Shown: positions 27,211 through 36,231 of the stretch, one piece after another
Layout: every line of letters starts with the position of its first letter
Position numbering within the stretch: position 1 is the first letter of the stretch
Origin: Alcanivorax sp.
GTDB taxonomy: Bacteria > Pseudomonadota > Gammaproteobacteria > Pseudomonadales > Alcanivoracaceae
Direction of reading: 5' to 3'
DNA: 38,277 nucleotides
Assembly: GCF_002726155.1 (NCBI RefSeq)
Contig: NZ_PBSH01000051.1
Span: 1-38,277, forward strand
Notes under the pieces: generated by a model
Databases searched by the model: none
What the model was told of the DNA's origin: nothing
What the model saw: the letters and a program-made list of their open reading frames with translations, nothing else
Position numbers and translations under genes: made by a program

Positions 27211-27999
27211 TTACTGTATTTTTTCCGCTTCCAGAAACAACACATTCCAGCTCAACGGCAAACCCTGCTCTGTTCGACGGGTTTCATATTCTTTCACCAT
27301 GGCCTGCCAGGCATTCTTGCCGGTAAGACCGGAGGCACCACTGACATGATCCGCGCCGGTGGCCTTGAGCCGGCGGGCGATGGCCTTGACCGAATCGTAG
27401 TATTCCACCATCACCTGTTGCTGCAAATGCGCATCGACAAAGCCCGCCTGCAGGGCGGCGCTCTGCCAGTCGTCAAAACCCGGCAAGGCGTTCACGTGGG
27501 GGCGGCGATTAACCGCCTGCCAGCTCTGCTGCAATTCCCGCAGGGAACCTGCCAACGGCACCGCCAGCAACAAGCGCCCCCCGGGACATAACACCCGGCC
27601 AACCTCTTTCAGGACCGCACGGGGATCACACCATTGCAGGGCAAAGCAACTGAATACCAGTCCCTGGGAGGCATCGCTCACCGGCAACTGCTCCGCATCC
27701 GCGCAGAGAGGCTGGTAGTGCTCATTAAACCGGCCACGCTCTGCGGCTTCGCGCAGCATGGCCCGCGACAGGTCCACCGCCTGCCAGTGAGCCTCGGGCA
27801 ACACTTGCTGTTGGGCCCGGGCAAAAGGTGCCGTGGCACATCCCAGGTCCAGCGCCGCATTCACCGGCAACCACTGCGGCAACCGCTGCACCAGTGAACG
27901 GCCCACCGCCAGCTGCAAAATCGCATGCTCGTCATAACTGCGCGCCGCCCGGCTGAAGTGGTCGCTGACCGCATGCTTATTCAGAGCGGACGCAGCCAT
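27211..27999 (-). CDS. bioC: Malonyl-ACP O-methyltransferase BioC
   Basis: The protein has 262 residues from the ATG at 27999, one base after the bioH stop. Upstream in-frame ATGs fall inside bioH and give a leader unlike the family; MAASALNKHAVSDHFSRAARSYDEHA matches BioC. The class I SAM-binding motif ALDLGCATAPFA and a second motif FSCFALQWCDP are visible. BioC methylates malonyl-ACP so that fatty acid synthesis can build the pimeloyl chain. The gene is coupled to bioH. Confidence 0.94.
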   Translation of the reverse strand: MAASALNKHAVSDHFSRAARSYDEHAILQLAVGRSLVQRLPQWLPVNAALDLGCATAPFARAQQQVLPEAHWQAVDLSRAMLREAAERGRFNEHYQPLCADAEQLPVSDASQGLVFSCFALQWCDPRAVLKEVGRVLCPGGRLLLAVPLAGSLRELQQSWQAVNRRPHVNALPGFDDWQSAALQAGFVDAHLQQQVMVEYYDSVKAIARRLKATGADHVSGASGLTGKNAWQAMVKEYETRRTEQGLPLSWNVLFLEAEKIQ

Positions 28000-28000
28000 C

Positions 28001-28813
28001 TCAAGCGACCAGTTGATATTCGCGATAGAAGTCATAAACCGCTCTCGTAAAAGTCTCCGGTGCCGACAGGAAAGGCACATGAGCCACCTGCTCGATCAGG
28101 GCCGTGCGACCGTGATGAATCAGCGGTTCGCTGGCGGCCATGGCCGCCGCCGGGACAATATGATCGTTCTCGCCAAAGACCATCAACACCGGCATGGCCA
28201 GCGTCGGCAAGACAGTTCGCATGTCTGCCTCGCGCAGAATGTCGAGACCACTGCGCAAGGCTTTCGGCGCGGGCAGCCCACAGAAATAAAGGATTTCCTT
28301 GAGCCGCGCCGTATCCTCGCGCATGGCCGCACTGCCCTTGCAGTTTAATGCGAGGAAACGCACCAGGGTGCCTTCATGGTCCTCGTCAAACATTTCGGCG
28401 AACTTGCCAAGAATGTCCGGCCTCATGGCCGTATTCCAGCCCTCACCCGTCGTAAACCGCGGCGAGGTCGCCACGGTGACCACTGACTGCACCCGCGCCG
28501 GTGCCTTGTCGGCCATGGCCAACGCCACCAATCCACCCAACGACCAGCCCAGCACGTGGGCCCGTTCCGGCATGATCGCCAGCACTTCGTCCGCGAGAAA
28601 ATCCAGCGTGTAGTCCCCGTTGGGCATGGGGCTCTGGCCCATGCCGGGCAGGTCCACCACGGTAACCCGGAACCGCTCCAGCAAGGCCGGCACAATGTCG
28701 TCAAAGACAATGGCATGCAGCCCCCAGCCGTGAATCAAAACGATGTCCTGCGCCTCGTCATCATTCACACCCGTGGCTTTGTAGGTATTGTGAAAGGGAA
28801 TCAGTTTCGGCAT
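28001..28813 (-). CDS. bioH: Pimeloyl-ACP methyl ester carboxylesterase BioH
   Basis: The protein has 270 residues. It is an alpha/beta hydrolase with LIHGWGLHA (oxyanion region), nucleophile elbow GWSLGG (Ser91), FGENDHIVP (Asp217) and QVAHVPFLSAPE (His245). BioH removes the methyl group from pimeloyl-ACP methyl ester to end the BioC-BioH route. The gene lies between bioF (62-bp gap) and bioC (1-base gap), as in Pseudomonas. An internal BioC-BioH pair means this organism uses the E. coli-type pimelate path. Confidence 0.93.
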   Translation of the reverse strand: MPKLIPFHNTYKATGVNDDEAQDIVLIHGWGLHAIVFDDIVPALLERFRVTVVDLPGMGQSPMPNGDYTLDFLADEVLAIMPERAHVLGWSLGGLVALAMADKAPARVQSVVTVATSPRFTTGEGWNTAMRPDILGKFAEMFDEDHEGTLVRFLALNCKGSAAMREDTARLKEILYFCGLPAPKALRSGLDILREADMRTVLPTLAMPVLMVFGENDHIVPAAAMAASEPLIHHGRTALIEQVAHVPFLSAPETFTRAVYDFYREYQLVA

Positions 28814-28875
28814 AGCAATCCTGGTTAACTTGACGTCTGGCGCAGGGCGCCCGGCACAATAAATCCAATAACGGG

Positions 28876-30021
28876 TCAGGCGTTAGCCAACGCCAGCAAC
28901 AGCGCATCCACATCCTCAAGCTCATGGGCGGCCGACAATGTCACCCGCAAGCGAGCCTCGCCTTCCGGCACCGTGGGCGGGCGGATGGCCGTGATCAGCA
29001 AACCCTTTTCCCGAAGCGCACCACTGAGCGCCATGGCGTCGGCATCACTGCCGATCAGCAATGGCTGAATCGGTGTGCGCGACGGCATCAGGGTGTAGCC
29101 CAGCTCACTGGCACCGTGTCGAAAACGGGCAATCAGTTCTGCCAGCTTCTCCCTGCGCCAATTTTCCTCACGGGACTTGTGGAGACTGACCCGTGTTGCC
29201 GCCGCCACCGCAGCCGGCATGGCAGTGGTATAGATAAACGTGCGGGCGAACTGTATCAGGGTTTCGATCAAATCATGGCTGCCCGCCACAAAAGCGCCGC
29301 CAGTGCCCAGCCCCTTGCCAAGCGTTGCCATGAGGATCTGGGTACGCGGGTTAACCCCCTGGGCAAACAAGGACCCTCGCCCTTGCGGGTCGAGCACACC
29401 AAGGCCGTGGGCATCGTCCACCATCAGCCAGGCATCATGGGCTTCACAGGCATCGGCGAAAGCCGCCAGCGGCGCTTCATCACCATCCATGCTGAAGATG
29501 CCATCGGCCACCACCAGTTTGCGACGGGCATCGCTACGCTGCAGCTGACAGCTCAGGGCATCGGCATCATTGTGGGCAAAGCGCCGAAAGCGGGCCCCGC
29601 TGAGCAGGCCGCCGTCCAGCAGCGAAGCATGATTGAGGCGGTCTTCGAAGACGGCGTCGCGCTTGCCCAGCAAGGCGGACATGACCCCCAGATTGGCCAT
29701 GTAGCCGGTGGAAAACAGCAGCGCGCGTTCACGGCCGGTGTGCTCGGCCAGCGCCTCTTCCAGATCCTGATGGGGACGCTGATGACCACAAACCAGATGC
29801 GACGCACCGCTGCCTACACCCCAGTCTCGTGCCCCCTGCCGGAACGCGTCGATAACATCGGCATCGTTGGCCAGGCCAAGGTAATCGTTGCTGCAGAAAT
29901 TCAGGTACTGCTGACCGCCCACAACCGCATGCCGGCCACAGGGGCCGTCCATGATTTGCGGCTGGCGATAGCGGTGCTGCTCCCGGCGGGCCGCCAGATC
30001 GGCGGCCAGATCAAAGCCCAC
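28876..30021 (-). CDS. bioF: 8-amino-7-oxononanoate synthase
   Basis: The protein has 381 residues from a GTG at 30021, nine bases after the bioB stop; GAGG overlapping that stop serves as Shine-Dalgarno. The PLP Lys is in [12 protein letters not shown] (Lys236), with the upstream [11 protein letters not shown] motif (about 201-211) and [10 protein letters not shown] near the N-terminus. It condenses pimeloyl-ACP with alanine. It is the second gene of the biotin operon. Confidence 0.96.
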   Translation of the reverse strand: MGFDLAADLAARREQHRYRQPQIMDGPCGRHAVVGGQQYLNFCSNDYLGLANDADVIDAFRQGARDWGVGSGASHLVCGHQRPHQDLEEALAEHTGRERALLFSTGYMANLGVMSALLGKRDAVFEDRLNHASLLDGGLLSGARFRRFAHNDADALSCQLQRSDARRKLVVADGIFSMDGDEAPLAAFADACEAHDAWLMVDDAHGLGVLDPQGRGSLFAQGVNPRTQILMATLGKGLGTGGAFVAGSHDLIETLIQFARTFIYTTAMPAAVAAATRVSLHKSREENWRREKLAELIARFRHGASELGYTLMPSRTPIQPLLIGSDADAMALSGALREKGLLITAIRPPTVPEGEARLRVTLSAAHELEDVDALLLALANA

Positions 30022-30030
30022 AGGCGAGCC

Positions 30031-31182
30031 TCAGTGCTCGGTGGCGGTGGGCCGACCGGTGTCCTTGTCCAACACGTGCTTGGCGGCCCGCTTAGTGTCC
30101 ATGGCGTTATAGAAAAGCCCGGCTTCCTCCGCTTGCTGCTCGGATACCTGCGCCTGGATGGCTTCTTCATGGGCTTCATCGGACGCTTCGTGACGCGGAT
30201 CCAGCGGGTGAATCCCCAGCCGCTTGAACAGCCGCTGGTCGTGATTGGCTTCCGGGTTATCGGTGGTCAGCAGACGTTCACCATAGAAAATGGAGTTGGC
30301 ACCGGCCATGAAGCACAGAGCCTGGGCTTCGTCGTTCATTTCCTGACGACCCGCAGACAGCCGCACATACGATTGCGGCATCAGGATCCGGGCCACCGCC
30401 ACGGTCCGCACAAACTCGAACGGGTCCAGATCGTCCACGTCCGCCAGCGGCGTGCCTTCGATCTTTACCAGCATATTGATGGGGACGGATTCCGGGTGGT
30501 GCGGCAGGTTAGCCAACTGCTGCAGCAGGCCCACCCGGTCATTGCGTTCCTCGCCCATGCCGACGATCCCGCCGCAACACACCTTCATGCCCGCGTCGCG
30601 TACATTGGCCAGGGTGGACAAACGATCATTGTAGGTGCGAGTGGTAATCACCTGGCCGTAGTATTCCGGCGAGGTGTCCAGATTGTGGTTGTAGTAATCC
30701 AGTCCCGCCTCAGCCAGCGCGCCGGCCTGACCTTCATTCAGCATACCCAGGGTCATGCAGGTTTCCATGCCCAGGTCTTTGACCTGGCGGATCATGTCCA
30801 GCACGTAGGGCATGTCCTTGTCGCGGGGGCTGCGCCAGGCGGCACCCATGCAAAACCGGGATGCCCCGTTCTGCCGGGCAGCCCTGGCCTCTTCCACCAC
30901 CCGGGACACTTCCAGCAATTTCTCTTTTTCCAGCTCGGTGTTGTAGTGACCGGACTGGGAGCAGTATTTGCAGTCTTCCGGGCAGGCGCCGGTCTTGATC
31001 GACAGCAAGGTGCTCACCTGCACCGCATTGGGATCGAAATGAGCCCGGTGCAACGCCGCAGCCTGGAATATCAGGTCGTTGAACGGCAGGGCAAAAAGAG
31101 CGTCGATCTCACTGCGTTTCCAGTCATGGCGTACAGCCATGTCCGTGGATGGCGATTGGGCGGTGCTGGCGATGGCGGGCAT
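30031..31182 (-). CDS. bioB: Biotin synthase
   Basis: The protein has 383 residues from the ATG at 31182, with GAGGAGA seven bases upstream. The radical-SAM cluster motif is Cys67-x3-Cys71-x2-Cys74 (CPEDCKYC), followed by FCMGAAWR and [12 protein letters not shown]. The C-terminal extension (about 30 residues past the conserved core) is acidic and variable. BioB inserts sulfur into dethiobiotin. It is the first gene of the biotin operon and divergent from comF. A TTGACA-N17-TAGCCT promoter and a candidate BirA site lie 30-85 bp upstream. Confidence 0.97.
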   Translation of the reverse strand: MPAIASTAQSPSTDMAVRHDWKRSEIDALFALPFNDLIFQAAALHRAHFDPNAVQVSTLLSIKTGACPEDCKYCSQSGHYNTELEKEKLLEVSRVVEEARAARQNGASRFCMGAAWRSPRDKDMPYVLDMIRQVKDLGMETCMTLGMLNEGQAGALAEAGLDYYNHNLDTSPEYYGQVITTRTYNDRLSTLANVRDAGMKVCCGGIVGMGEERNDRVGLLQQLANLPHHPESVPINMLVKIEGTPLADVDDLDPFEFVRTVAVARILMPQSYVRLSAGRQEMNDEAQALCFMAGANSIFYGERLLTTDNPEANHDQRLFKRLGIHPLDPRHEASDEAHEEAIQAQVSEQQAEEAGLFYNAMDTKRAAKHVLDKDTGRPTATEH

Positions 31183-31209
31183 GCTTCATTCTCCTCGGGT
31201 AACGTCAGC

Positions 31210-31238
31210 AGGCTAAGGAGCTCCATGGCACCTGTCAA
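31210..31238 (-). promoter_or_regulatory. Candidate sigma-70 promoter of the biotin operon
   Basis: On the minus strand a perfect TTGACA (31238-31233) is followed by 17 bp and TAGCCT (31215-31210). This places a start site about 20-25 bp upstream of the bioB ATG. The -10 box is weak. The -35 box overlaps the left half of the candidate BirA operator. Confidence 0.5.
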
Positions 31239-31971
31239 CCTGAAAGCCGCAACAAAAGTTTACTGCAGTCTACTTTTTAACCATATCGCTCCTTCGCCCT
31301 GCACTCTCTGCGGCCAATCAGAAAGTGGGGCCCTGTGCGTTGATTGCTTGCACCTGCTGGCCCGGCTGTCTGTACCGGCTTGCCGTTGCGGGCTCCCCCA
31401 CGGCAACGAGCAACCCGCCGAGGCGGATGCTGTGCCACCACTGTGTGGACGCTGTATTCGCCAGCCACCGCCGTTTTCCGCCAGCCAGGCGCCGCTGCAA
31501 TACAGCTTCCCAATAGACGCTCTCATCACACGCTACAAACACCGGGCTGACCTGACGGTAGAGCGGGCCCTCGCCCCACTATTGGCAGAGACGCCGCTAC
31601 CATGGGCAGATACCGATGCCGTATGCCCGCTGCCGGTCCATTGGCGACGGCGATGGCGCCGCGGCTTCGATCAGGGGCATCACCTTGCCAGACTGATGGG
31701 GCAATACTGGCAACGCCCCGTGCTGCCAGCACTGGTACGTCAACGGGCCACTGCCAGCCAGCAAGGGCTGAGCCGCCGACAACGGCAACGCAATCTGCGC
31801 CAGGCATTTCACTGTCAGCACCCTGTCGCCGGACTGCGACTGATTCTGGTGGATGATGTCATGACCACCGGCAGCTCTGCCCGCGCAGCGGCACAATGTC
31901 TGCTCGATCACGGCGCCGAGGACGTGCGGGTATGGACCCTGGCCCGCACACTGCCCCCATCGTTGGCCTGA
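31225..31971 (+). CDS. comF: ComF-family amidophosphoribosyltransferase-like protein
   Basis: The protein has 248 residues from the ATG at 31225, preceded by TAAGGAG. N-terminal zinc-finger Cys pairs (CTLCGQ...CVDC, CRCG...CGRC) precede a phosphoribosyltransferase domain with DAVCPLPVHWRRRWRRGFDQGHHLA and the PRPP loop LVDDVMTTGSSA. ComF helps single-stranded DNA uptake in naturally competent bacteria, but homologues occur widely and their role in Alcanivorax-like bacteria is unproven. The same reading frame stays open far upstream across bioB and bioF antisense, which is not coding. Confidence 0.88.
   Translation: MAPVNLKAATKVYCSLLFNHIAPSPCTLCGQSESGALCVDCLHLLARLSVPACRCGLPHGNEQPAEADAVPPLCGRCIRQPPPFSASQAPLQYSFPIDALITRYKHRADLTVERALAPLLAETPLPWADTDAVCPLPVHWRRRWRRGFDQGHHLARLMGQYWQRPVLPALVRQRATASQQGLSRRQRQRNLRQAFHCQHPVAGLRLILVDDVMTTGSSARAAAQCLLDHGAEDVRVWTLARTLPPSLA
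31232..31265. promoter_or_regulatory. Candidate BirA operator upstream of bioB
   Basis: CTGTCAACC (31232-31240), a 16-bp spacer and AGTTTACTG (31257-31265) resemble the known BirA operator TTGTAAACC-N16-GGTTTACAA, with 7 of 9 and 6 of 9 matches. The spacing equals that of the E. coli bio operator. It overlaps the bioB -35 box and lies just inside the comF coding sequence, a sensible place for biotin-dependent repression of bioB. Confidence 0.45.
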
Positions 31972-32085
31972 CGGCACCTTCGCCCCCTCCTTGCCCGGGA
32001 ACCGGCACGCTACGTTTTTCATAGGCTCCCTAGGCCCCATAGCCACCTTTAGGCATAATAACGGCTTGTTCACGGAGGGAATCAC

Positions 32086-32619
32086 ATGACAAGAATAATA
32101 ATCACCCTGGCCCTGTTGGCCCTGGGCTGTTCCAGTGTTCAGGCAGAAGACCGTTATAGCGGCGTCACCCTGATGCGTGGCACCGTGGTGTCCGTGGGCC
32201 GGGTGGACCCGACAGAAAATATCGGCACCGGTTTTTTTGTCGATGCCAATTACACCAGCGTTGCGTTGAATGCCGGCGTAGGCACCAAGAAATTTGGCGA
32301 TTCGCCCATTCGCCGCGACTCCGGCGACGATGATCTTTCCGCTGCGGACGGCGAACGCGTTAACAATGCCTATGCCGGGGTGGGCTTTGGCCGCATTATT
32401 CAGGTTCAATATGGTTACGGCTCAGAAGGCGACCTGCTGCGCTACCGCTCCGACTTCAACTACCGTTCGGTGATTGATTTCTTCACCGGCAAGCGCACCC
32501 CCAAGGACCGCCTGACCCTGGGTGACCGGCTCACGTTCACCATCGCCGTGGAGCAATACCTGGACGACGAAGACGAGATTTTCGATAACGCAACCTGGGG
32601 CATTGGCCTGTTATTCTGA
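32086..32619 (+). CDS. Putative small outer-membrane beta-barrel protein
   Basis: The protein has 177 residues, preceded by GGAGGGA. The N-terminus MTRIIITLALLALGCSSVQA is a signal peptide, probably cleaved after VQA. The mature part alternates polar and hydrophobic residues in several strands (VNNAYAGVGFGRIIQVQYGYG, LTFTIAVEQYL) and ends GIGLLF with a C-terminal Phe, the usual BAM recognition end. I do not recognise a family. It stands between comF and the ComB-like gene; an acidic Asp-rich loop (DSGDDDLSAADGE) lies in the middle. Confidence 0.6.
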   Translation: MTRIIITLALLALGCSSVQAEDRYSGVTLMRGTVVSVGRVDPTENIGTGFFVDANYTSVALNAGVGTKKFGDSPIRRDSGDDDLSAADGERVNNAYAGVGFGRIIQVQYGYGSEGDLLRYRSDFNYRSVIDFFTGKRTPKDRLTLGDRLTFTIAVEQYLDDEDEIFDNATWGIGLLF

Positions 32620-32668
32620 TCCGTTGATGGATTAACGACTGACCCGGCCGGCCCCAGCAAGGAACACC

Positions 32669-33352
32669 ATGGACATACACATTGCCCAGGGGCACAACCC
32701 GCCACACAACATCCATGGCATTACCGTGGTGATCGACGTGATTCGCGCGTTCACCACCAGCCATCACGCCTTTCGTAAAGGCCTTCGCTGTATCTGGCCG
32801 GTGGCCAGCGCCGAGCAAGCCTTTGCGCTGCGCGACGAACACCTGCCTGACGCCTTGCTGGCCGGGGAAGTGGAGGCACTGCCAATTCCCGGCTTTGATT
32901 TTGGCAATTCCCCCTGGGAAATCGATCAGGCCGAGCTGCAGGACAAAGAGCTGATTCTGCGCACCACCAACGGCGTGGCCGCCACCCTGCGTGCCCGCGA
33001 CAGCCGTGAGGTGCTGGTGGCCGGGCTGATCAATGCAGAAGCCACCGCCAACTATTTGCGCAAACAGAACCCGCCCACCGTGGTGCTGGTCGCCTCTCAT
33101 CCTACCGGCGATGAAGACGTGGCTTGTGCCGAATACATCCGTCATCTACTGGGCGGAGACGGCATCACCTATGAGGCGGCCCGCGACCGCACCCTGAATG
33201 CCAAAGCCGCGCAGAAATTTTTCGCCGGCACTCACCCCCGGCTACGTCCCCAGGATATCGAAGCCGCCGCCAGCAGCGCAGGCCCGGATGCCCTGACCAT
33301 GCACGTGCGCTTCGACCCGCAACCCTGTATCACGGCTCAATCAGCGCCCTGA
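32669..33352 (+). CDS. 2-phosphosulfolactate phosphatase (ComB) family protein
   Basis: The protein has 227 residues. Family motifs are VVIDVIRAFTTS near the N-terminus, GFDFGNSPWEI and LRTTNGVAATLRA, the magnesium- and phosphate-binding segments of ComB-type phosphatases. In archaea ComB makes sulfolactate for coenzyme M; bacterial homologues act on unknown or sulfonate-related phosphates. No other coenzyme M or sulfolactate gene is seen here, so the substrate is open. It begins 49 bp after the barrel-like gene. Confidence 0.75.
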   Translation: MDIHIAQGHNPPHNIHGITVVIDVIRAFTTSHHAFRKGLRCIWPVASAEQAFALRDEHLPDALLAGEVEALPIPGFDFGNSPWEIDQAELQDKELILRTTNGVAATLRARDSREVLVAGLINAEATANYLRKQNPPTVVLVASHPTGDEDVACAEYIRHLLGGDGITYEAARDRTLNAKAAQKFFAGTHPRLRPQDIEAAASSAGPDALTMHVRFDPQPCITAQSAP

Positions 33353-33447
33353 CATCCAGCGTCAATGATTCCGTTCTTTTTGATCAATGCGCCGCCACCA
33401 TCGAGCTTGTTACTGTTGATTGAATTTTTACCCAACAGGACAGCCCA

Positions 33448-34692
33448 ATGATCCAGTGGTCCGAACAACAGCAGATGATCCAGAAAATGGTACGCGACTT
33501 TGTGGAAAAGGAAGTCGTGCCGCAGCTGGACGATATCGAATATAACGGTGTTCCCCCCTACGATATCCTGCGCAAGATGATCAAAACCTTCGGCATGGAT
33601 GTGATGGCCAAGCAATCATTCGACAAGCAGATTGCCCGTGAGAAAGCCATCGCCGCCGGCGACACCGTCGAAGAGAAAAAGAAGAAGGAAGGCCCCTCCG
33701 CCATGGCCGGGGAAGAAGCCGCCATGCGCATGATCCCCATTATTGAACTGTGCAAACATGCCCAGGGCCTGGTCACCGCCATGGGCGTCTCCATGGGCCT
33801 GGGCGGTGGCGCCATCATGAGCAAGGGCACCACCGAGCAAAAAGAACGCTGGGCTCTGCCCCTGCTGACCCTGGAAAAAGTCGGCGCCTGGGCCATTTCC
33901 GAACCCAATGCTGGCTCCGATGCCTTTGGGCAGATGAAAACCCTGGCCAAGCGCGACGGCAACGGCGGCTACATCATCAACGGCAGCAAGACCTGGATCA
34001 CTAACGGTCCCTACGCCGACACCATCATCCTGATCTGTAAACTGGATGAAGACGGCGTGCCGGCGGATCAGCGCAAAATTGTCTCCTTTATTCTCGACAG
34101 CGGCATGGAAGGCCTGGAGCAGTCCAAACCCTTCAAGAAAATGGGCATCGGCTCCTCCCCCACCGGGGAGCTATTCCTGTCCGACGTAAAAGCCGGCCCG
34201 GAGCGCCTGTTGGGCGGCAGCGAAGACAGCTACGGCCGCAGCGGTGCCAAAGGCACCTTCATGCAGGAACGGGCGGGGGTTGCGGCCATGGCTCTGGGCA
34301 TGGTGGAGCGCGCCCTGCAGCTGAGCACCCAGTACGCCAGCGACCGGGTGCAGTTCGGCCGCGCCATTGGCCAGAACCAGCTGATTCAGCTGAAACTGGC
34401 CAAGATGGAAGTGGCCCGCACCAACCTGCAGAACATGGTATTCCGCTACATCGAGATGACCGCCGAGGGCGCCCAGATGACGCTGGCCGAGGCTTCCGCC
34501 ATGAAGCTCTACGCTGCCCAGGCCGCCATGGAAGTGGCCACTGAAGCGGTGCAAATCCACGGCGGCTACGGCTACATGCGCGAGTCCCGCGTGGAACAGC
34601 TGATGCGCGATGCCAAAATTCTGCAGATTTATGCCGGCACCGATGAAATGCAGATTATCGCCATTGCAAGGGACCTTCTGGGCCGCGTGTAG
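33448..34692 (+). CDS. Acyl-CoA dehydrogenase
   Basis: The protein has 414 residues. FAD and substrate motifs are WAISEPNAGSDAF and KTWITNGPYADT, then SDRVQFGRAIGQNQ and QIHGGYGYMRE. The region that in medium-chain enzymes carries the catalytic Glu (YEGT) reads Y395-A396-G-T here. FMQERAGVAAMALGM instead provides Glu274, which aligns by eye with the catalytic Glu of isovaleryl- and long-chain enzymes. It oxidises an acyl-CoA to the 2-enoyl-CoA; chain length and electron acceptor are not readable. An N-terminal charged insertion (EKKKKEGPSAMAGEEA) is notable. Related genes sit near the bio cluster in Pseudomonas. Confidence 0.92.
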   Translation: MIQWSEQQQMIQKMVRDFVEKEVVPQLDDIEYNGVPPYDILRKMIKTFGMDVMAKQSFDKQIAREKAIAAGDTVEEKKKKEGPSAMAGEEAAMRMIPIIELCKHAQGLVTAMGVSMGLGGGAIMSKGTTEQKERWALPLLTLEKVGAWAISEPNAGSDAFGQMKTLAKRDGNGGYIINGSKTWITNGPYADTIILICKLDEDGVPADQRKIVSFILDSGMEGLEQSKPFKKMGIGSSPTGELFLSDVKAGPERLLGGSEDSYGRSGAKGTFMQERAGVAAMALGMVERALQLSTQYASDRVQFGRAIGQNQLIQLKLAKMEVARTNLQNMVFRYIEMTAEGAQMTLAEASAMKLYAAQAAMEVATEAVQIHGGYGYMRESRVEQLMRDAKILQIYAGTDEMQIIAIARDLLGRV

Positions 34693-34706
34693 CCCACCAC
34701 CGGGTC

Positions 34707-34731
34707 TGTGGCTGGTGCCCTGCCAGCCACA
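34707..34731 (+). terminator. Hairpin after the acyl-CoA dehydrogenase gene
   Basis: TGTGGCTGG (34707-34715) and CCAGCCACA (34723-34731) form a perfect 9-bp stem with a 7-nt loop, 15 bases after the stop. There is no T-run, so termination is probable but not certain. Confidence 0.5.
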
Positions 34732-34936
34732 GCTCGCCTCCTATGTAAGCAATTGACTACCGCCAGTGTAAGCATATTGACCACTGCGCCCTGCGTGATG
34801 GTTTTTGTGGTCTTCATCACACAATCTCCCCTGACTACACTCATTCATTATTCGTAGTAAGGTCCGCCAAACCGCCTTTTCAGAGTAGTACGCATGTACC
34901 GCTTTCGAAATGCGCCGCCGGGCCCAGGGTGACTTC

Positions 34937-35758
34937 ATGAAAGTACGCTATAGGGCAGACCGGCTCGCCGTTGCTCTGGTGTTAGCGGTATTCGGCATCC
35001 AGCTTGGCCTGCTCTTCTTCAGCCACGGGCTGGCCACCTGGCTGGGCATGCTGGCTCTGCTGCCGGTGCAGGTGTCCTGCGGCGCCATCTGCCACAACCA
35101 TCACCATGTAAATACCTTCGTCAAACGCCCACTCAACCGGTTGTTTGAAATGGTCCTGTACCTGCAGACCGGCACCAGTCCCTTGAGCTGGACGCTGCAC
35201 CACAACATTGGCCATCACCAGCTCTATCTGGATCCGGACAACGACCCGTCCCCCTGGCAACAGGCTGACGGCAGCCTGATGCCGCGCTGGCGCTATGTGC
35301 TGGTCAACACCCTGCGCATCTACCCGGAAATTCACCGCATCGGCCGCCAGCACCCGGCACTGTACCGTCGCTTCCTGCGCCTGCTGGTGCTCGCCAATAT
35401 CCCGTTGATCGCAGCCTTCATGCTGGACCCGCGTAACGCCTTTATCGTCTTTCTGATTCCCATGATCAGCATGCTGTTCATGTTGCTGGACAACACCTAC
35501 GGGCAACACGCCGGCACCGGCTATGAAGATCACTTCCACGCATCCCGCAATGTGGAACTGAAACGCTATAACCTGCCGTCCTGGAACCTGGGTTACCACA
35601 CAGCCCACCACATGCTGCCTGGCCTGCACTGGAGCGAACTGCCCGCCCTGCACGCAAAAATCCGCGACCGGATTCCGGATCACCTAATTACCGAAAACGT
35701 GCTCTTGCAGTGGGAACCCGCCCGCCAGCAGCGCGAAGGAGAAGGACTTCCCTCATGA
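34937..35758 (+). CDS. Membrane fatty acid desaturase
   Basis: The protein has 273 residues from the ATG at 34937, preceded by AGGGTGA; the upstream frame MRRRAQGDF is less likely. Hydrophobic segments flank three histidine boxes: HNHHH (53-57), HHNIGHH (88-94) and HTAHH (221-225). They bind the di-iron centre of membrane desaturases and hydroxylases. The last box sits in NLGYHTAHHMLPGLHWSELP, close to delta-9-type desaturases. It probably introduces double bonds into membrane acyl chains. Its stop overlaps the next gene's start (ATGA). Confidence 0.85.
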   Translation: MKVRYRADRLAVALVLAVFGIQLGLLFFSHGLATWLGMLALLPVQVSCGAICHNHHHVNTFVKRPLNRLFEMVLYLQTGTSPLSWTLHHNIGHHQLYLDPDNDPSPWQQADGSLMPRWRYVLVNTLRIYPEIHRIGRQHPALYRRFLRLLVLANIPLIAAFMLDPRNAFIVFLIPMISMLFMLLDNTYGQHAGTGYEDHFHASRNVELKRYNLPSWNLGYHTAHHMLPGLHWSELPALHAKIRDRIPDHLITENVLLQWEPARQQREGEGLPS

Positions 35759-36159
35759 TACGTGGCTTGATTCTCTGTCTGATCATGCTCTCTGCGGCGG
35801 CCGCCCGTGCCCAGGATTGCTATTACTACTGGGTACACCAGTGCATCGAAGTGGTCGACGCCAGCCAGCGTCAACTCAAGCAATTTGTGCTGATTTCACC
35901 GGCAGTCAATTACCTGAGTGTGGACGAAGGCAGCCAGTGCAGTGCTGCCGTGAGCCGTCAGCAAGCCCCGCTCACCCCCCAGCTGCTGGCTGCCTTCAAT
36001 GACGCTGCCAGCAGGATTGATGCCTGTGAAGCCCCGCTCACCGAGCTTTCCGCCCGCGCCTTCGACAAACCCCACAAGGCCACCTGGCACTACAACCGAA
36101 GCCGTAAAGCCAGCCCCCAAAAAGTGGTCATCACGGTGGAAAACGCCCCCATTCTTTAG
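35755..36159 (+). CDS. Small secreted protein of unknown function
   Basis: The protein has 134 residues. The ATG overlaps the desaturase stop (ATGA), so it is translationally coupled; the longer upstream frame lies in the desaturase. The signal peptide MIRGLILCLIMLSAAAARA is followed by a mature part with four Cys (DCYYYW, HQC, QCSA, DACEA), which could form two disulfides in the periplasm. I recognise no family. Coupling to the desaturase suggests a shared role in envelope lipids, which is inference only. Confidence 0.65.
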   Translation: MIRGLILCLIMLSAAAARAQDCYYYWVHQCIEVVDASQRQLKQFVLISPAVNYLSVDEGSQCSAAVSRQQAPLTPQLLAAFNDAASRIDACEAPLTELSARAFDKPHKATWHYNRSRKASPQKVVITVENAPIL

Positions 36160-36160
36160 T

Positions 36161-36176
36161 CAGCGGTTAACCGCTG
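36161..36176. promoter_or_regulatory. Perfect 16-bp palindrome upstream of the lipoprotein gene
   Basis: CAGCGGTTAACCGCTG is a perfect 16-bp dyad one base after the preceding stop and 55 bp upstream of the next ATG; TATGCT/TATGAT -10-like words follow it. It could be an operator or a small terminator stem. Confidence 0.35.
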
Positions 36177-36231
36177 CACTATGCAACGGGTATGCTATGA
36201 TCAGTGTGCTTTTTTATATCCGGGGCGAATA

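Noticed and set aside
28924..31971. A 1015-codon plus-strand open frame ending in comF
   Set aside because: Only the last 248 codons are comF. The rest is antisense to the well-supported bioF and bioB genes, an effect of GC-rich codon bias.
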